Part shown: positions 43,693 to 51,814 of the stretch, one piece after another
Layout: every line of letters starts with the position of its first letter
How positions within the stretch are numbered: the stretch's first letter is position 1
Origin: Salinispora vitiensis
GTDB lineage: Bacteria; Actinomycetota; Actinomycetes; Mycobacteriales; Micromonosporaceae
NCBI RefSeq assembly: GCF_000378825.1
Contig: NZ_KB900388.1
Coordinates: forward strand, 929,947-993,946
Length of the DNA stretch: 64,000 nucleotides
Direction of reading: 5' to 3'
Notes under the pieces: model-generated
Told to the model about the DNA's origin: nothing
The model's input: the letters and a program-made list of their open reading frames with translations, nothing else
Databases searched by the model: none
Program-made: the position numbers and the translations under genes

Positions 43693-44061
43693 GTGCTCAA
43701 CCACATTGGCATCCATGTGCGCGACTTCGACGCCAGTCGTGTCTTCTACGACGCCGTCCTGGCCACACTTGGGGGGCGTCGCCTGTTGGAGTCCCCGACC
43801 CAGGTCGGCTACGGCACCAGCACTCCTGACTTCTGGCTCTATCCGCTGAGCGGCGCGGACGAGGGAGTCGAGGTGCACATCGCCTTCACCGCGGCTGACC
43901 GGGTCACCGTACGGGCGTTCCACGACGCCGCGGTGGCGGCGGGGGCGGAGGTGTTGCATGCGCCCAGAATCTGGCCGGAATACCACCCGAACTACTTCGG
44001 TGCTTTTGTCCGCGATCCGGATGGCAACAACGTCGAGGCAGTCTGCCATGAACCGGAGTGA
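43693..44061 (+). CDS. VOC/glyoxalase superfamily protein
   Basis: 122-residue single-module vicinal-oxygen-chelate protein: LNHIGIHVRDFDASRVFYDAVLATLGGRRL at the N-terminus and AFVRDPDGNNVEAVCH at the end. Metal ligands would be His4, a central His/Glu and the Glu of NNVEAV. Could be a lyase, dioxygenase or resistance protein; specificity not deducible. GTG start with a GAGGAG ribosome site. Stand-alone gene. Confidence 0.88.
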   Translation: MLNHIGIHVRDFDASRVFYDAVLATLGGRRLLESPTQVGYGTSTPDFWLYPLSGADEGVEVHIAFTAADRVTVRAFHDAAVAAGAEVLHAPRIWPEYHPNYFGAFVRDPDGNNVEAVCHEPE

Positions 44062-44180
44062 TCGCCTCCCCGGCGCCCGGCACGTACCACTGCCGTGCGG
44101 CCGGCACCTCCCGAGCCTTGAGCGCCCGTCGAGACCGCGAAGCTCCTCAAGTACTTCCTGAAGGTGTCCTCCTGATCCAC

Positions 44181-44223
44181 CCGAATCCCCGATCGCCCTC
44201 CGAAGAGGGCGACCGGGGATTCG
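44181..44223. terminator. Terminator downstream of the VOC gene
   Basis: Near-perfect 19-base stem (cgaatccccgatcgccctc / gagggcgaccggggattcg) with a four-base loop. The 120 bases between the VOC stop and this hairpin contain no recognised gene. Confidence 0.85.
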
Positions 44224-44318
44224 GCGGTTCAACGCCCGGCACCTTGGCGACATCGGGGTGGCACTCGTCCGACAGTCCTGACACCCGGGGACCGCCGGAG
44301 GCCGCGACCCGCCGGAGC

Positions 44319-44744
44319 TCAGCGGGTCGGCGGCTCGTCCGCGCCCGCTGTCTCGGCCGCGTCGGCCTCCTCCTTGGTGCGGTGCACCGCCTGGTCGGCG
44401 TGCTGCGGTGGGCTGTAGATCGTGTAGAGCACCAACGGGTTTTGCCCGGTGTTGATGAAGTTGTGTCTGGTGCCGGCCGGCACCACGATCTGACTGCTCC
44501 GAACGATTTCGCGCTTCTCGCCGGCAACCCGCGCTTCGCCGGCGCCACTGACGAAGGTCAGAATCTGGTCCGCGTGCTCGTGCACCTCGTCGCCGATCTC
44601 ACCCCCGGGCGGGATCGTCATGACCACCAGTTGGAGGTGCTTACCGGTCCACAGCACCCTTCGGAAATCCGGATTCTTCTCAGCCACCGTCACGATCGTG
44701 TTATGAATCATGCTCTGCCCATACCCGTTACGACCGAACACCAT
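44319..44744 (-). CDS. Cupin-domain protein
   Basis: 141 residues; one cupin barrel with metal motif 1 PPGGEIGDEVHEHADQILTFVSG (His-x-His, Glu) and motif 2 PAGTRHNFINTGQNPLVLYTIYSPP. The C-terminal end is charged (HRTKEEADAAE). Such small cupins bind metals and may act as dioxygenases, isomerases or sensors. 37 bases after the SDR gene, so part of a TetR-SDR-cupin operon. Confidence 0.87.
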   Translation of the reverse strand: MVFGRNGYGQSMIHNTIVTVAEKNPDFRRVLWTGKHLQLVVMTIPPGGEIGDEVHEHADQILTFVSGAGEARVAGEKREIVRSSQIVVPAGTRHNFINTGQNPLVLYTIYSPPQHADQAVHRTKEEADAAETAGADEPPTR

Positions 44745-44781
44745 GCCGCTGCCGCCGAAGTGCGCCGGCAGCGGCAGCGGG

Positions 44782-45693
44782 TCAGAGTGGCTCCCCGAGG
44801 GGCCCGTACTGTTCGGCCAGGTTTCGGGCCCAGTGGGCGGCGAAGTCCGGTTGGCTGCCGTCGGCGTCGGTGAACCCGTACTCCCGGTAGAGGCCCCAGG
44901 TGGCCAGCGCGCGCCCGGTCTTGGCCAGGATGTTGGGGTCCGCTGCCAGCGCGGCGACAGCCCGACCGAGGTAGGCCGGGGTTTCGGAGTGGGCGAAGTT
45001 CGGGTCCTGGGCCACCCCGTCGCGCCAGTTGGCCTCGGTGACACCGAAGTGTTCCAGCACGGCCTCCGAACGGAGAAAGCCCGGCGTGATGGCTACGGCC
45101 GCCACGTCGTGGGGCTTGAGCTCAGCCGCCTGGGCGACGGCGAGGCGGATGACCGCGGACTTCGCCAGATCGTAGAAGAGGCTGCCGCGGTAGCGGGCGG
45201 TGTTGCCGTCGGTCACCTCCACCACCAGGCCGCTGCGGCGGGCGACCAGGAGGGGGAGCGCGTAACGGCTGGTGATGATGTGGGTCTCCACCGCCTGCCG
45301 CAGCAGCCGCAGCCCGGTGTCGAGTTCCTGTTCCCACAGTGGATGTTCCCAGTCGGTGAGTGGATCGCCGCCCCATACCGAGTTGACCAGGATGTCGAGT
45401 TGGCCGTCCTGTTCGCTGGCGACCTGGCCGATGAGCGCCTGGACCTCGTCGGGACGGCTGTGGTCGGTGCGGACGGCGATGCCCAGTCCGCCGGCGGCGG
45501 TGACCCGCTCGGCGGTCTGTTCGATGGTTTCCGGGCGGGCGAGGTCGGAGCGTTCGCCGGTGCTGCTTCGTCCGGTGACGTACACCGTGGCGCCGGCGGC
45601 GCCGAGCTCGACGGCGATGCCCCGTCCGCCGCCGCGGGTGCCGCCGGCGACTAGGGCCACCTTTCCGGCCAGCGGGCGTACGTCAATGGTCAT
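44782..45693 (-). CDS. Short-chain dehydrogenase/reductase
   Basis: 303 residues; the nucleotide loop is GGTRGGGRGIAVELG (the typical GxxxGxG is TGGTRGIG-like but with GGGRG), VYVTGRSS suggests NADP preference, and the active site shows SLFYDLAKSAVIRL, where Tyr-x3-Lys is present as YDLAK. The Ser position is in VVEVTDGN (Thr instead of Ser), an atypical catalytic residue. Coupled to TetR by a four-base overlap. Substrate unknown. Confidence 0.87.
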   Translation of the reverse strand: MTIDVRPLAGKVALVAGGTRGGGRGIAVELGAAGATVYVTGRSSTGERSDLARPETIEQTAERVTAAGGLGIAVRTDHSRPDEVQALIGQVASEQDGQLDILVNSVWGGDPLTDWEHPLWEQELDTGLRLLRQAVETHIITSRYALPLLVARRSGLVVEVTDGNTARYRGSLFYDLAKSAVIRLAVAQAAELKPHDVAAVAITPGFLRSEAVLEHFGVTEANWRDGVAQDPNFAHSETPAYLGRAVAALAADPNILAKTGRALATWGLYREYGFTDADGSQPDFAAHWARNLAEQYGPLGEPL

Positions 45694-46304
45694 GACTCCT
45701 CCAGATCAGGGTCGGCGTGCGGCGGCAGGTGGGGCGCGAGTACGGCGTTGAGCTCCTGCCGAAGCCGCTGTTCGAGGCGGCCTTCGCGCTCCAGCGCCCA
45801 GTTCAGGCCGGCTCCGGCGGTGACCGCCTGCACCGTGCGGGCCAGTGTCGCGGGGCTACGGTTGGTGCGCAGCTCGCCGGTGCCCACTGCCTCGGTGAGG
45901 AGCTGCTCGATCATTCGTTGCTGCGTGTGGTGAATGGCCAGGGCACGTTCGTAGAGCTGCGGATCACCGAGGTCCATGCACAGGAACGCCAGGTGATTGG
46001 CGTAGCTCTCCGGGGTGCTCAGCGCCGCTGCGGAGCGCACCATCAGCGTCGTCAGGGCCCCGAGCGCCGAGTCGTGCGTGCGACGCACCTGCCCAACCAG
46101 CTCGCTGATGTCCTTCTCCGCCTGGTCGGCGAGGGCGAGGAGCAGGCCATGTTTGGAGCCGAAGCGTTGCGCCAGGGTCGCCGGGGCCAGTCCGACCGCG
46201 CGTGCCACGGCGGCCAACGTGAGACCCGCCGGACCCACCTGACCCATGACCTGCGTCGTCGCACGCAGGATCACCGTATCGTCAACTCCGCGCGGACGTC
46301 CCAC
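45690..46304 (-). CDS. TetR family regulator of the SDR-cupin operon
   Basis: 204 residues: HTH LTLAAVARAVGLAPATLAQRFGSKHGLLLALADQAEKD and an all-helical C-terminal domain typical of the TetR_C_19-like group. GTG 46304 chosen since GGGGGAG sits six bases upstream and the product then starts VGRPRG; the frame is open to 46427. The palindromic AT-rich block upstream is the probable autoregulatory operator. Confidence 0.85.
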   Translation of the reverse strand: MGRPRGVDDTVILRATTQVMGQVGPAGLTLAAVARAVGLAPATLAQRFGSKHGLLLALADQAEKDISELVGQVRRTHDSALGALTTLMVRSAAALSTPESYANHLAFLCMDLGDPQLYERALAIHHTQQRMIEQLLTEAVGTGELRTNRSPATLARTVQAVTAGAGLNWALEREGRLEQRLRQELNAVLAPHLPPHADPDLEES

Positions 46305-46349
46305 CAGCAGCTCCCCCGACCGCCGGCACCAGCGACACCGACCTACTCC

Positions 46350-46382
46350 AACATTAGTAAATGATTGTTCGTTCATTAAAGC
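46350..46382. promoter_or_regulatory. Candidate TetR operator/promoter
   Basis: AT-rich island containing AATGA-N8-TCATT (aatgattgttcgttcatt) and overlapping catta/taatg half-sites, 45-80 bases upstream of the TetR start. Low GC against a ~70% background. Confidence 0.5.
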
Positions 46383-46389
46383 AGGTGAC

Positions 46390-46426
46390 TGGGCCCCGGG
46401 CAAAACCCGCCGCTGCCCAGGGCCCA
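46390..46426 (-). terminator. Terminator after the MFS gene (end of RiPP operon)
   Basis: Thirteen-base stem with one mismatch (46390-46402 / 46414-46426), 28 bases beyond the MFS stop on the minus strand. It marks the 3' boundary of the long operon. Confidence 0.65.
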
Positions 46427-46453
46427 CGTCCGCTGGTCAGGGCCGACCCACCG

Positions 46454-47758
46454 TCACCGTTGCCGTAGTTCGCGGCGGGCGAAGCCGTAGCCGAACGCCG
46501 CCACCAGTGCTGCCGCCGTGCCAAGGAAAATCGCCGTGCTGCCAAAGGCCTCGATCACCAGACCAGCGGCGATCGTGGAGAGCGGAAACAGACTCAACGC
46601 AGCGAAGACGATCGCGCTCATCACCCGGCCGAGCAGGTGCGGTGCGGTGCTCTGCTGCACGATCGTGATCACCAGTACGTTTGTGACGGTGCTGGCGAGG
46701 CCGGCCACCGAGAGTGCGACGACGGCGCCGAGATAGCCGGCGAAGGGCACCAACGCGACAGCCCCACCCAACACCAGGCCCGAGAGCATCGCCGTCGATC
46801 CGCGTCTGGGCAGCCCCGTCAAACCAGCGGAGCAGAGTCCACCCACCAGCGAGCCGGCCGTGAAGGCGGCGAGCAGACCGCCCAGCCCACCCGCGCCAGC
46901 GGCGAAGTCGTCGTTGTTCAGCGACGGTAAACCGACCCGGACCATTCCGCCGACGGTGAGGTTGGCGATCGCGGTGACCAGCAGGACGGTACGCAACAGC
47001 GCCGACTCACGAAGCAGTCGCCAGAACCCGATCTCGGCACCCGCCAGCGGCGGCGTCCCGTCGGCCGCTGGCGGCGGCGGTGACGTACCGCCACCGGTAG
47101 CGGCTGCCACCGGCATCACCGCAACGCGCCCCACGCCGCCGATCATCGCCAGGCAGGCCGCCGAAACGGCGAAGGTCACGGCATCCACACCGAACGCCAC
47201 CGCTGGCGAGAGGGCGATCACCACGAGTCCGGCCGCACCCGGACCGATCATTCCGGCCGCGAAGGTAGCAGTGCTGTGTAGCCCGTTGCCGGCTTGCAAC
47301 TGCTCGGCGGGCAGCAGCCGCGGGGTGATCGCGTAGGCAGCGGGCTGGAACAGGCCGGCGCCCAGCCCGGTGCCGGCCACCAGCACCGCAACGGCGAACA
47401 GGCCGCCAGCCCCGGTCACGGCAACCACGACGATGCCGGCGGTGAAGAGAACCCGAAGCAGGTCAGAGATCAGCATCACCGGCCACGGGCCGATCCGGTC
47501 GGAGAAAATCCCGCCCAGCGGTGTCGTCACCAACCGGCACAGCCCGTAGCCGGCCACCAGTAGGCCGAGATCGCGCGCGCCGCCGCCGAGCTGATAGACC
47601 AGAAACGGAAGCGCCACCGCGTGGAAGGCATCACCAAAGACAGAGATCAACTCGGCCGCGAACAGCAGCCGGTAGCCGCGGGTGCGCAGGGGAGCGAAGC
47701 TGAGCTGCGGCCGGAACCGGCGAGTGGTGGAGGTGGCCGCCGTCGTAGCCTCAACCAT
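46454..47758 (-). CDS. MFS exporter (probable RiPP export)
   Basis: 434 residues, about 12 membrane segments, of the MFS_3/enterobactin-exporter-like group: FAPLRTRGYRLLFAAELISVFGDAFHAVALPFLVYQLGG at the N-terminus, motif A-like LGGIFSDRIGPWPVMLISDLLRV, and a central Pro-rich loop GGGTSPPPPAADGTPPLAG. Overlaps the P450 stop by eight bases, so it is the last gene of the operon and is a candidate exporter for the modified peptide. ATG 47758 follows the overlap; upstream ATG 47788 would lie deep in the P450 gene. Confidence 0.88.
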   Translation of the reverse strand: MVEATTAATSTTRRFRPQLSFAPLRTRGYRLLFAAELISVFGDAFHAVALPFLVYQLGGGARDLGLLVAGYGLCRLVTTPLGGIFSDRIGPWPVMLISDLLRVLFTAGIVVVAVTGAGGLFAVAVLVAGTGLGAGLFQPAAYAITPRLLPAEQLQAGNGLHSTATFAAGMIGPGAAGLVVIALSPAVAFGVDAVTFAVSAACLAMIGGVGRVAVMPVAAATGGGTSPPPPAADGTPPLAGAEIGFWRLLRESALLRTVLLVTAIANLTVGGMVRVGLPSLNNDDFAAGAGGLGGLLAAFTAGSLVGGLCSAGLTGLPRRGSTAMLSGLVLGGAVALVPFAGYLGAVVALSVAGLASTVTNVLVITIVQQSTAPHLLGRVMSAIVFAALSLFPLSTIAAGLVIEAFGSTAIFLGTAAALVAAFGYGFARRELRQR

Positions 47759-48953
47759 GGAGGGACACCGGAAGTGACTCCAGTCCACGCAACATGATCG
47801 TGTCTCGCCATCGGAGTTGACGCACCTCGGCGGCGAGTGCCAGCCTCGGGTACCGCCTCAGCAAGGCACCCAGAGCCACCTCACCTTCGAGTTTGCCGAG
47901 AAGCGCGCCGAGGCAACGGTGCAGGCCGTGGCCGAAGGCGAGATGTCCGGTGTCGTGCCGGTTGAGGATCAGACGGTCGGCGTCCGGGAAACGGTCGGGG
48001 TCCCGGTTGGCGCCACCGAGCGACACCAACACCAGCTCACCGGCGGGAATCACGACATCGTCAACAGCGACCGGCGTGGTGGTGAACCGTAGCGTTGCCA
48101 TGGCGACCGGGGACTCGTAGCGGAGGAACTCGTCTATCGCCTCCGGCAGCGCGGGCTGGTTCGCCAGCAGCCATCGGTGCTGGTCGGGGTTGCGCATCAG
48201 GGCGAGGGTGGCGGTGCCGAGCAGGTTGACGGTCGTCTCGTGCCCACCAATCAGGAGCAAGAAGACCATGCCGATGATTTCGTCGTCGGTGAGCTGGCCC
48301 GCGTCACGCGCGGCCAGCAACTCCGTCAAGAGGTCGTCGCCGGGCCGGGTCTGTCGTATTCGTAGCTGAACCGCGATGTAGTCGGTCATTTCCCGCAGCG
48401 CCGTGGCGAAGGCAGTAGGGTCGTCGTCGTGCGTCAGGATCGCTGTTGACCAGGAACGGTAGACGTTTCGCTCCTCGGCTGGGAAGCCAAGCAGTTCACA
48501 GATGACCAACATCGGTAGCGGGAAGGCGAAGTCCTGCACCAGGTCCACCGTCGTTCGACCGGCGAGCCCGTCCAGCAACGAGGTGGTGATCCGTTCCACC
48601 AGCGGCCGCATCGCCGCCACCCGTCGAGCGGTGAACGCGCCCTGAACGTGGCGCCGTAACCGGGTGTGGTCCGGTGGGTCGCTATTGAGCATGTGGACGA
48701 TGTCACCGCCGAGGGTAACCCCAGCGACCCGGTTGTCGGCCAGGGCCTGGGCGCGGCGGGAGTCCTGCCCGAATCGTGGGTCGGCCAGCGCCGCCCGCAC
48801 ATCCTGGTAGCGGGCAATGACCCACATCGGGAGGCCCTCGTCGCTGTGCAGGATCGACACCGGGCCGTTGGCGCGGATGCGGGCCAACGTCGGGTACGGA
48901 TCGGCGATATACGGCACCGGTGGCGGGGCCGACGTGCCGGTCACGGTCTCCAC
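47751..48953 (-). CDS. Cytochrome P450 of the RiPP operon
   Basis: Haem monooxygenase, 400 residues, class I bacterial (CYP105/107-like). Haem-binding loop AFGHGLHRCLGALL with Cys347, I-helix GGHETT at 236-241, ExxR as EFLRYE at 275-278, and SDPPDHTRLRRHVQGAF. All catalytic motifs are intact. Between the DUF5825-like gene and the MFS exporter in one operon, so probably oxidises the peptide. Ribosome site GAGGAGAGCC before GTG. Redox partners are not in the window. Confidence 0.92.
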   Translation of the reverse strand: METVTGTSAPPPVPYIADPYPTLARIRANGPVSILHSDEGLPMWVIARYQDVRAALADPRFGQDSRRAQALADNRVAGVTLGGDIVHMLNSDPPDHTRLRRHVQGAFTARRVAAMRPLVERITTSLLDGLAGRTTVDLVQDFAFPLPMLVICELLGFPAEERNVYRSWSTAILTHDDDPTAFATALREMTDYIAVQLRIRQTRPGDDLLTELLAARDAGQLTDDEIIGMVFLLLIGGHETTVNLLGTATLALMRNPDQHRWLLANQPALPEAIDEFLRYESPVAMATLRFTTTPVAVDDVVIPAGELVLVSLGGANRDPDRFPDADRLILNRHDTGHLAFGHGLHRCLGALLGKLEGEVALGALLRRYPRLALAAEVRQLRWRDTIMLRGLESLPVSLHG

Positions 48954-49004
48954 GGCTCTCCTCGCGGTCGGAGCGGTTGGCGGTTGGTGGGAGAAAGGGC
49001 CTAC

Positions 49005-49682
49005 CTACACGCTCAGGGCAGGAGACGGCCACCGGTACGCCCAGGTCGGCAGCCACCACAGATACCCGGACTGCTCGGCGACCAGCCGTGCCTCGGTCAG
49101 CTCCTGGCGCACCGGAACGGGTAGCTGCCCGGCCGGGACCCCCTCCGTCAACTCGGTGATCGCCGTCAGGTGCGCTGGTTCGTCGATGGTGTACATCTCC
49201 AGGGTGCCGAGCCGCCGGTCGCGTACCTCGGTGAACCCCGGGCCCCGCCGGGACACGCACATCCCCAGGAAGAACGACGTCTGCCAGCCCCGTACCGCCG
49301 CGTCGTCGCCGACTCCGTCCACTCGAGCCGGCGGATACAGATGGTTGAACAGGCCTCGACCCGCGCAGCCGTCGTGGCAACGGGCGACCCACTCCACCGA
49401 GATCGCGTAGGCGGTGAGCTCCCGGATTAAGACCAGGGTGCGGGCGGCGACGACGCCCGCGTCCGGACACAGGTCGACCGGGTCGGCGAGCCGGACCTGC
49501 CGGACGCCGAGGCGGTAGAACTCGGCGACGACGGGTTCCCACGCGCCGGTGATCCGTCGGGTACCGAGCGACATCCCCGGGACCCGGACCGTGGTGGGCT
49601 CGTAGTCGCGGGACAACTCGAGCTCGACCCCGGTTGCGCTCCACTCGGTCAGCTCGGCGAGCTCAGGCGACGACGGTGGCAC
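49005..49682 (-). CDS. DUF5825-like protein next to radical SAM maturase
   Basis: 225 residues, no membrane segment or signal. Segments such as RQVRLADPVDLCPDAGVVAARTLVLIRELTAYAISVEW, NHLYPPARVDG and FFLGMCVSRRGPGFTEVRDRR match what I remember of DUF5825, a family seen beside B12-radical SAM RiPP maturases in actinomycetes; family assignment is from memory. It might recognise the precursor or assist the rSAM enzyme. GTG 49682 is chosen as AGGAGG lies six bases upstream; this overlaps the rSAM stop by 20 bases. Confidence 0.7.
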   Translation of the reverse strand: MPPSSPELAELTEWSATGVELELSRDYEPTTVRVPGMSLGTRRITGAWEPVVAEFYRLGVRQVRLADPVDLCPDAGVVAARTLVLIRELTAYAISVEWVARCHDGCAGRGLFNHLYPPARVDGVGDDAAVRGWQTSFFLGMCVSRRGPGFTEVRDRRLGTLEMYTIDEPAHLTAITELTEGVPAGQLPVPVRQELTEARLVAEQSGYLWWLPTWAYRWPSPALSV

Positions 49683-51567
49683 GCGATTCCTCCTCATGCC
49701 GCCGGGCAACAGCTCGACGGTGGTCGATCCGGGTTAGTACCTGGTTGTGGGACTCCACGGCGAGGTGCACCTGGTAACCGCCGTCGTGAAACAGCAGACC
49801 CAGCGCCGTCCACCGGGACAGCAGCGGCTCGACGGCCGCCGCACCGCCGGGCACCTTCGCGACGAGGGTCGCGACGGTACGGGGCTGGCCCAGGAGCCGA
49901 AACAGCTCGACCTCGGCCGGCGTGGTCAGCTCCAGCACGGTCCAGTCGTAGCCGGCGCGTCGGCTGACCAACACGATCCGGTCAGCAAGCTCCTGGTACG
50001 TGAGCCGGCTGACCGGATACTGCGCCTGCCAGGTGCCGAGTGCCGCCTCGAGCTCGGCGGCCTGGGCTCCGTCGATGCCCTTCGGCGCCGACGTGAAGAC
50101 GTACGCCAGGTCGGCGAGCTCGGTCTCGGGCAGCCGGTAGATCTCGGTGTACTGGGGGGCCGGCCGTAGGGTGGCGAACCCCAGCTCCGGGCGGTCGAAG
50201 TAGGGGCTGTACCGCTCGATGGCGATCCGGGTGGAGCTGATCGGCGGCTCCAGATGGTGCAGGGCCGGCAGCTGCGCGACGACGGTGGTGTAGTCCCGTG
50301 CCGTCTCACCGGGGAACCCATACAGGTAGTTCCAGCTCGCCGTCACCCCGGCGCTCTGCGCGTCGCGCAAGGCCCGTACGTTCTGGCAGCCGGTGACGCC
50401 CTTGTCCATCAGCCGCAGCACGTTGCTGCTAAGGCTTTCCACCCCGGGCTGGACCTGCACGGCACCGCCGTCGCTCAGCTGCTGGAAGTGATGCCGACGC
50501 AGGTTGGCCTTGACTTCGAAGTGGAGGCGCAGATCGTACTCCGATTCTGCCAGCCACCGCAGCACCGTGTCGAAGTAGGTCATGTCCAGGATGTTGTCCA
50601 CGACGATGAAGTCGAGCAGTTGGTGGCGGCGTGCCAGGTCGAGGAGCTCGTCGAGGAACCGGGCCGGGCTCTTGCTCCGAAACTGCATGAACGAACCGTT
50701 GAGCCCGCAGAACGTGCAGTGGTGCTTCTCGCCCCACCAGCAACCGCGGGAGCCTTCGACGACCAGTTTGGGCGCTACCCAGTCCGCCGCCACCGACGCG
50801 TCCAGTCGCTCCAGGTAGCCGGTGTAGTCGGGCGCGACGATGTGGGTTGGCGGCAGGGGAGTGGACGACATCGGGTTGGCCTGTCCCGCCCCGTCCCCGT
50901 CCCGCCAGCACAGGCCGGCGATTCCCGCCAGCTTCGTCCGGTCAGGTGCGGTGGTCAGCGGATCGAGCGCGTCCAGTAGGTGCGGGAAGGCGACCTCGCC
51001 CTCACCCCGCACGACGTAGTCGACATAGGGAAAGTTGCGGTGCAGCGCCGCCCCCTGCGGCCCGTCGCAGTTGGCGCCACCGAACACGATCTGGGCCTGC
51101 GGCCGTAGTTGCTTCAGCAGCCGGGCGACGGCCAGGCTGGCGGTGTTCTGCTGGAAAGTGGTGGTGAAACCGACGACGTCGGGCGTCGTCGCCGCCAGTT
51201 CGGTCGCGAGCCCGCGGATGAACTCGGGCACCACCCGGTGCAGCGACCCGGTCCGTGCGATCTCGGCATCGGCGGTGCCGTTGCCGGCCAGCAGCCGGGC
51301 GTAGGAGTCGAATGACCGGTCTGCGTCGTCGAGCAGGCCGGAGAAGACCCAGTCGCCGGCGCCGAGGAAGTAGGAAGACTCCGAGAAGTACTGATAGTCG
51401 GCCAGCGTGAGGTTGGTGACCCGGGCCGCCCAGTCCACGAAGTCGAGGTTCGCGTAGCGGACCTCGACTTCGTGGCCACCCCGGCTGGCTGCCGTACGCA
51501 GGATGCCCAGCGCCAGTGACGGAACATCGATCGAACCCCACGGCATGCTGACCAGGACGACCTTCAT
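49663..51567 (-). CDS. B12-binding radical SAM RiPP maturase (rSAM_ocin/TIGR03975-like)
   Basis: 634 residues. N-terminal ~200 residues form a cobalamin-binding-like Rossmann domain (VVGFTTTFQQNTASLAVARLLK, IVFGGANCDGPQG, VRGEGEVAFPHLL). The [4Fe-4S] motif is SRGCWWGEKHHCTFCGLNG: Cys276, Cys284, Cys287 in Cx7CxxC spacing, characteristic of the ribosomal-peptide-maturation family. The radical SAM barrel follows, then ~180 C-terminal residues of unknown fold. Known relatives are C-methyltransferases in RiPP pathways. Ribosome site GGAAGGA. It lies immediately after the candidate precursor. Confidence 0.92.
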   Translation of the reverse strand: MKVVLVSMPWGSIDVPSLALGILRTAASRGGHEVEVRYANLDFVDWAARVTNLTLADYQYFSESSYFLGAGDWVFSGLLDDADRSFDSYARLLAGNGTADAEIARTGSLHRVVPEFIRGLATELAATTPDVVGFTTTFQQNTASLAVARLLKQLRPQAQIVFGGANCDGPQGAALHRNFPYVDYVVRGEGEVAFPHLLDALDPLTTAPDRTKLAGIAGLCWRDGDGAGQANPMSSTPLPPTHIVAPDYTGYLERLDASVAADWVAPKLVVEGSRGCWWGEKHHCTFCGLNGSFMQFRSKSPARFLDELLDLARRHQLLDFIVVDNILDMTYFDTVLRWLAESEYDLRLHFEVKANLRRHHFQQLSDGGAVQVQPGVESLSSNVLRLMDKGVTGCQNVRALRDAQSAGVTASWNYLYGFPGETARDYTTVVAQLPALHHLEPPISSTRIAIERYSPYFDRPELGFATLRPAPQYTEIYRLPETELADLAYVFTSAPKGIDGAQAAELEAALGTWQAQYPVSRLTYQELADRIVLVSRRAGYDWTVLELTTPAEVELFRLLGQPRTVATLVAKVPGGAAAVEPLLSRWTALGLLFHDGGYQVHLAVESHNQVLTRIDHRRAVARRHEEESRATVVA

Positions 51568-51588
51568 CGCGGATCCTTCCGTTGGTGG

Positions 51589-51623
51589 GCTTCGTTCCGG
51601 AGCGGGCTGCTCCGGAACGAAGC
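51589..51623 (-). terminator. Hairpin between precursor and rSAM genes
   Basis: Perfect 15-base stem (51589-51603 / 51609-51623) with a five-base loop in the 83-base gap. No T-run follows on the minus strand, so it is more likely a partial terminator or mRNA-processing/stability element raising precursor expression above that of the downstream enzymes. Confidence 0.75.
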
Positions 51624-51650
51624 CGTCGAACTCGCGGTCACCACTGGTGA

Positions 51651-51809
51651 TTACTCGCTGACCGCCACCTTGTCGGCCGCTGGATCGGTCCCGCCGCTCC
51701 GTTCGGCCGCAACCGCCCGGTCCATGTCGAGGAACATCTTCACCACGACCGCCCCGCGCTCCCGCTCGTTGGTGGCGATCGGGTCATGCCGTACGCTGCG
51801 TCGCTTCAT
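51651..51809 (-). CDS. Candidate RiPP precursor peptide (52 residues)
   Basis: Hydrophilic peptide: basic N-terminus MKRRSVRHDPIATNERERG, central AVVVKMFLDMDRAVAAER, then SGG and TDPAADKVAVSE. It has no Cys or Trp and few Ser/Thr, unlike lanthipeptide or cyclophane precursors. The ribosome site GGGAGGGAGG eight bases before ATG is the best in the window, and it starts five bases after the S9 peptidase stop and is followed by a hairpin before the rSAM gene. Methylatable Val21-23 and the GG at 39-40 or Pro43 as cleavage points are possibilities. I recognise no family. Being the only small ORF inside the operon it is the strongest precursor candidate. Confidence 0.75.
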   Translation of the reverse strand: MKRRSVRHDPIATNERERGAVVVKMFLDMDRAVAAERSGGTDPAADKVAVSE

Positions 51810-51814
51810 GCGAT

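Noticed and set aside
44062..44180. Short plus-strand frame ending in a hydrophobic stretch (KLLKYFLKVSS) after the VOC gene
   Set aside because: No start with ribosome site and no match; too short to support as a peptide gene.
46305..46427. Upstream extension of the TetR frame to ATG 46376
   Set aside because: That ATG lies inside the palindromic operator region and lacks a ribosome site, whereas GTG 46304 has GGGGGAG.
49663..49709. Longer ATG starts for the DUF5825-like protein (49709, 49697)
   Set aside because: AGGAGG six bases before GTG 49682 decides the start; the longer forms lie wholly in the rSAM gene.
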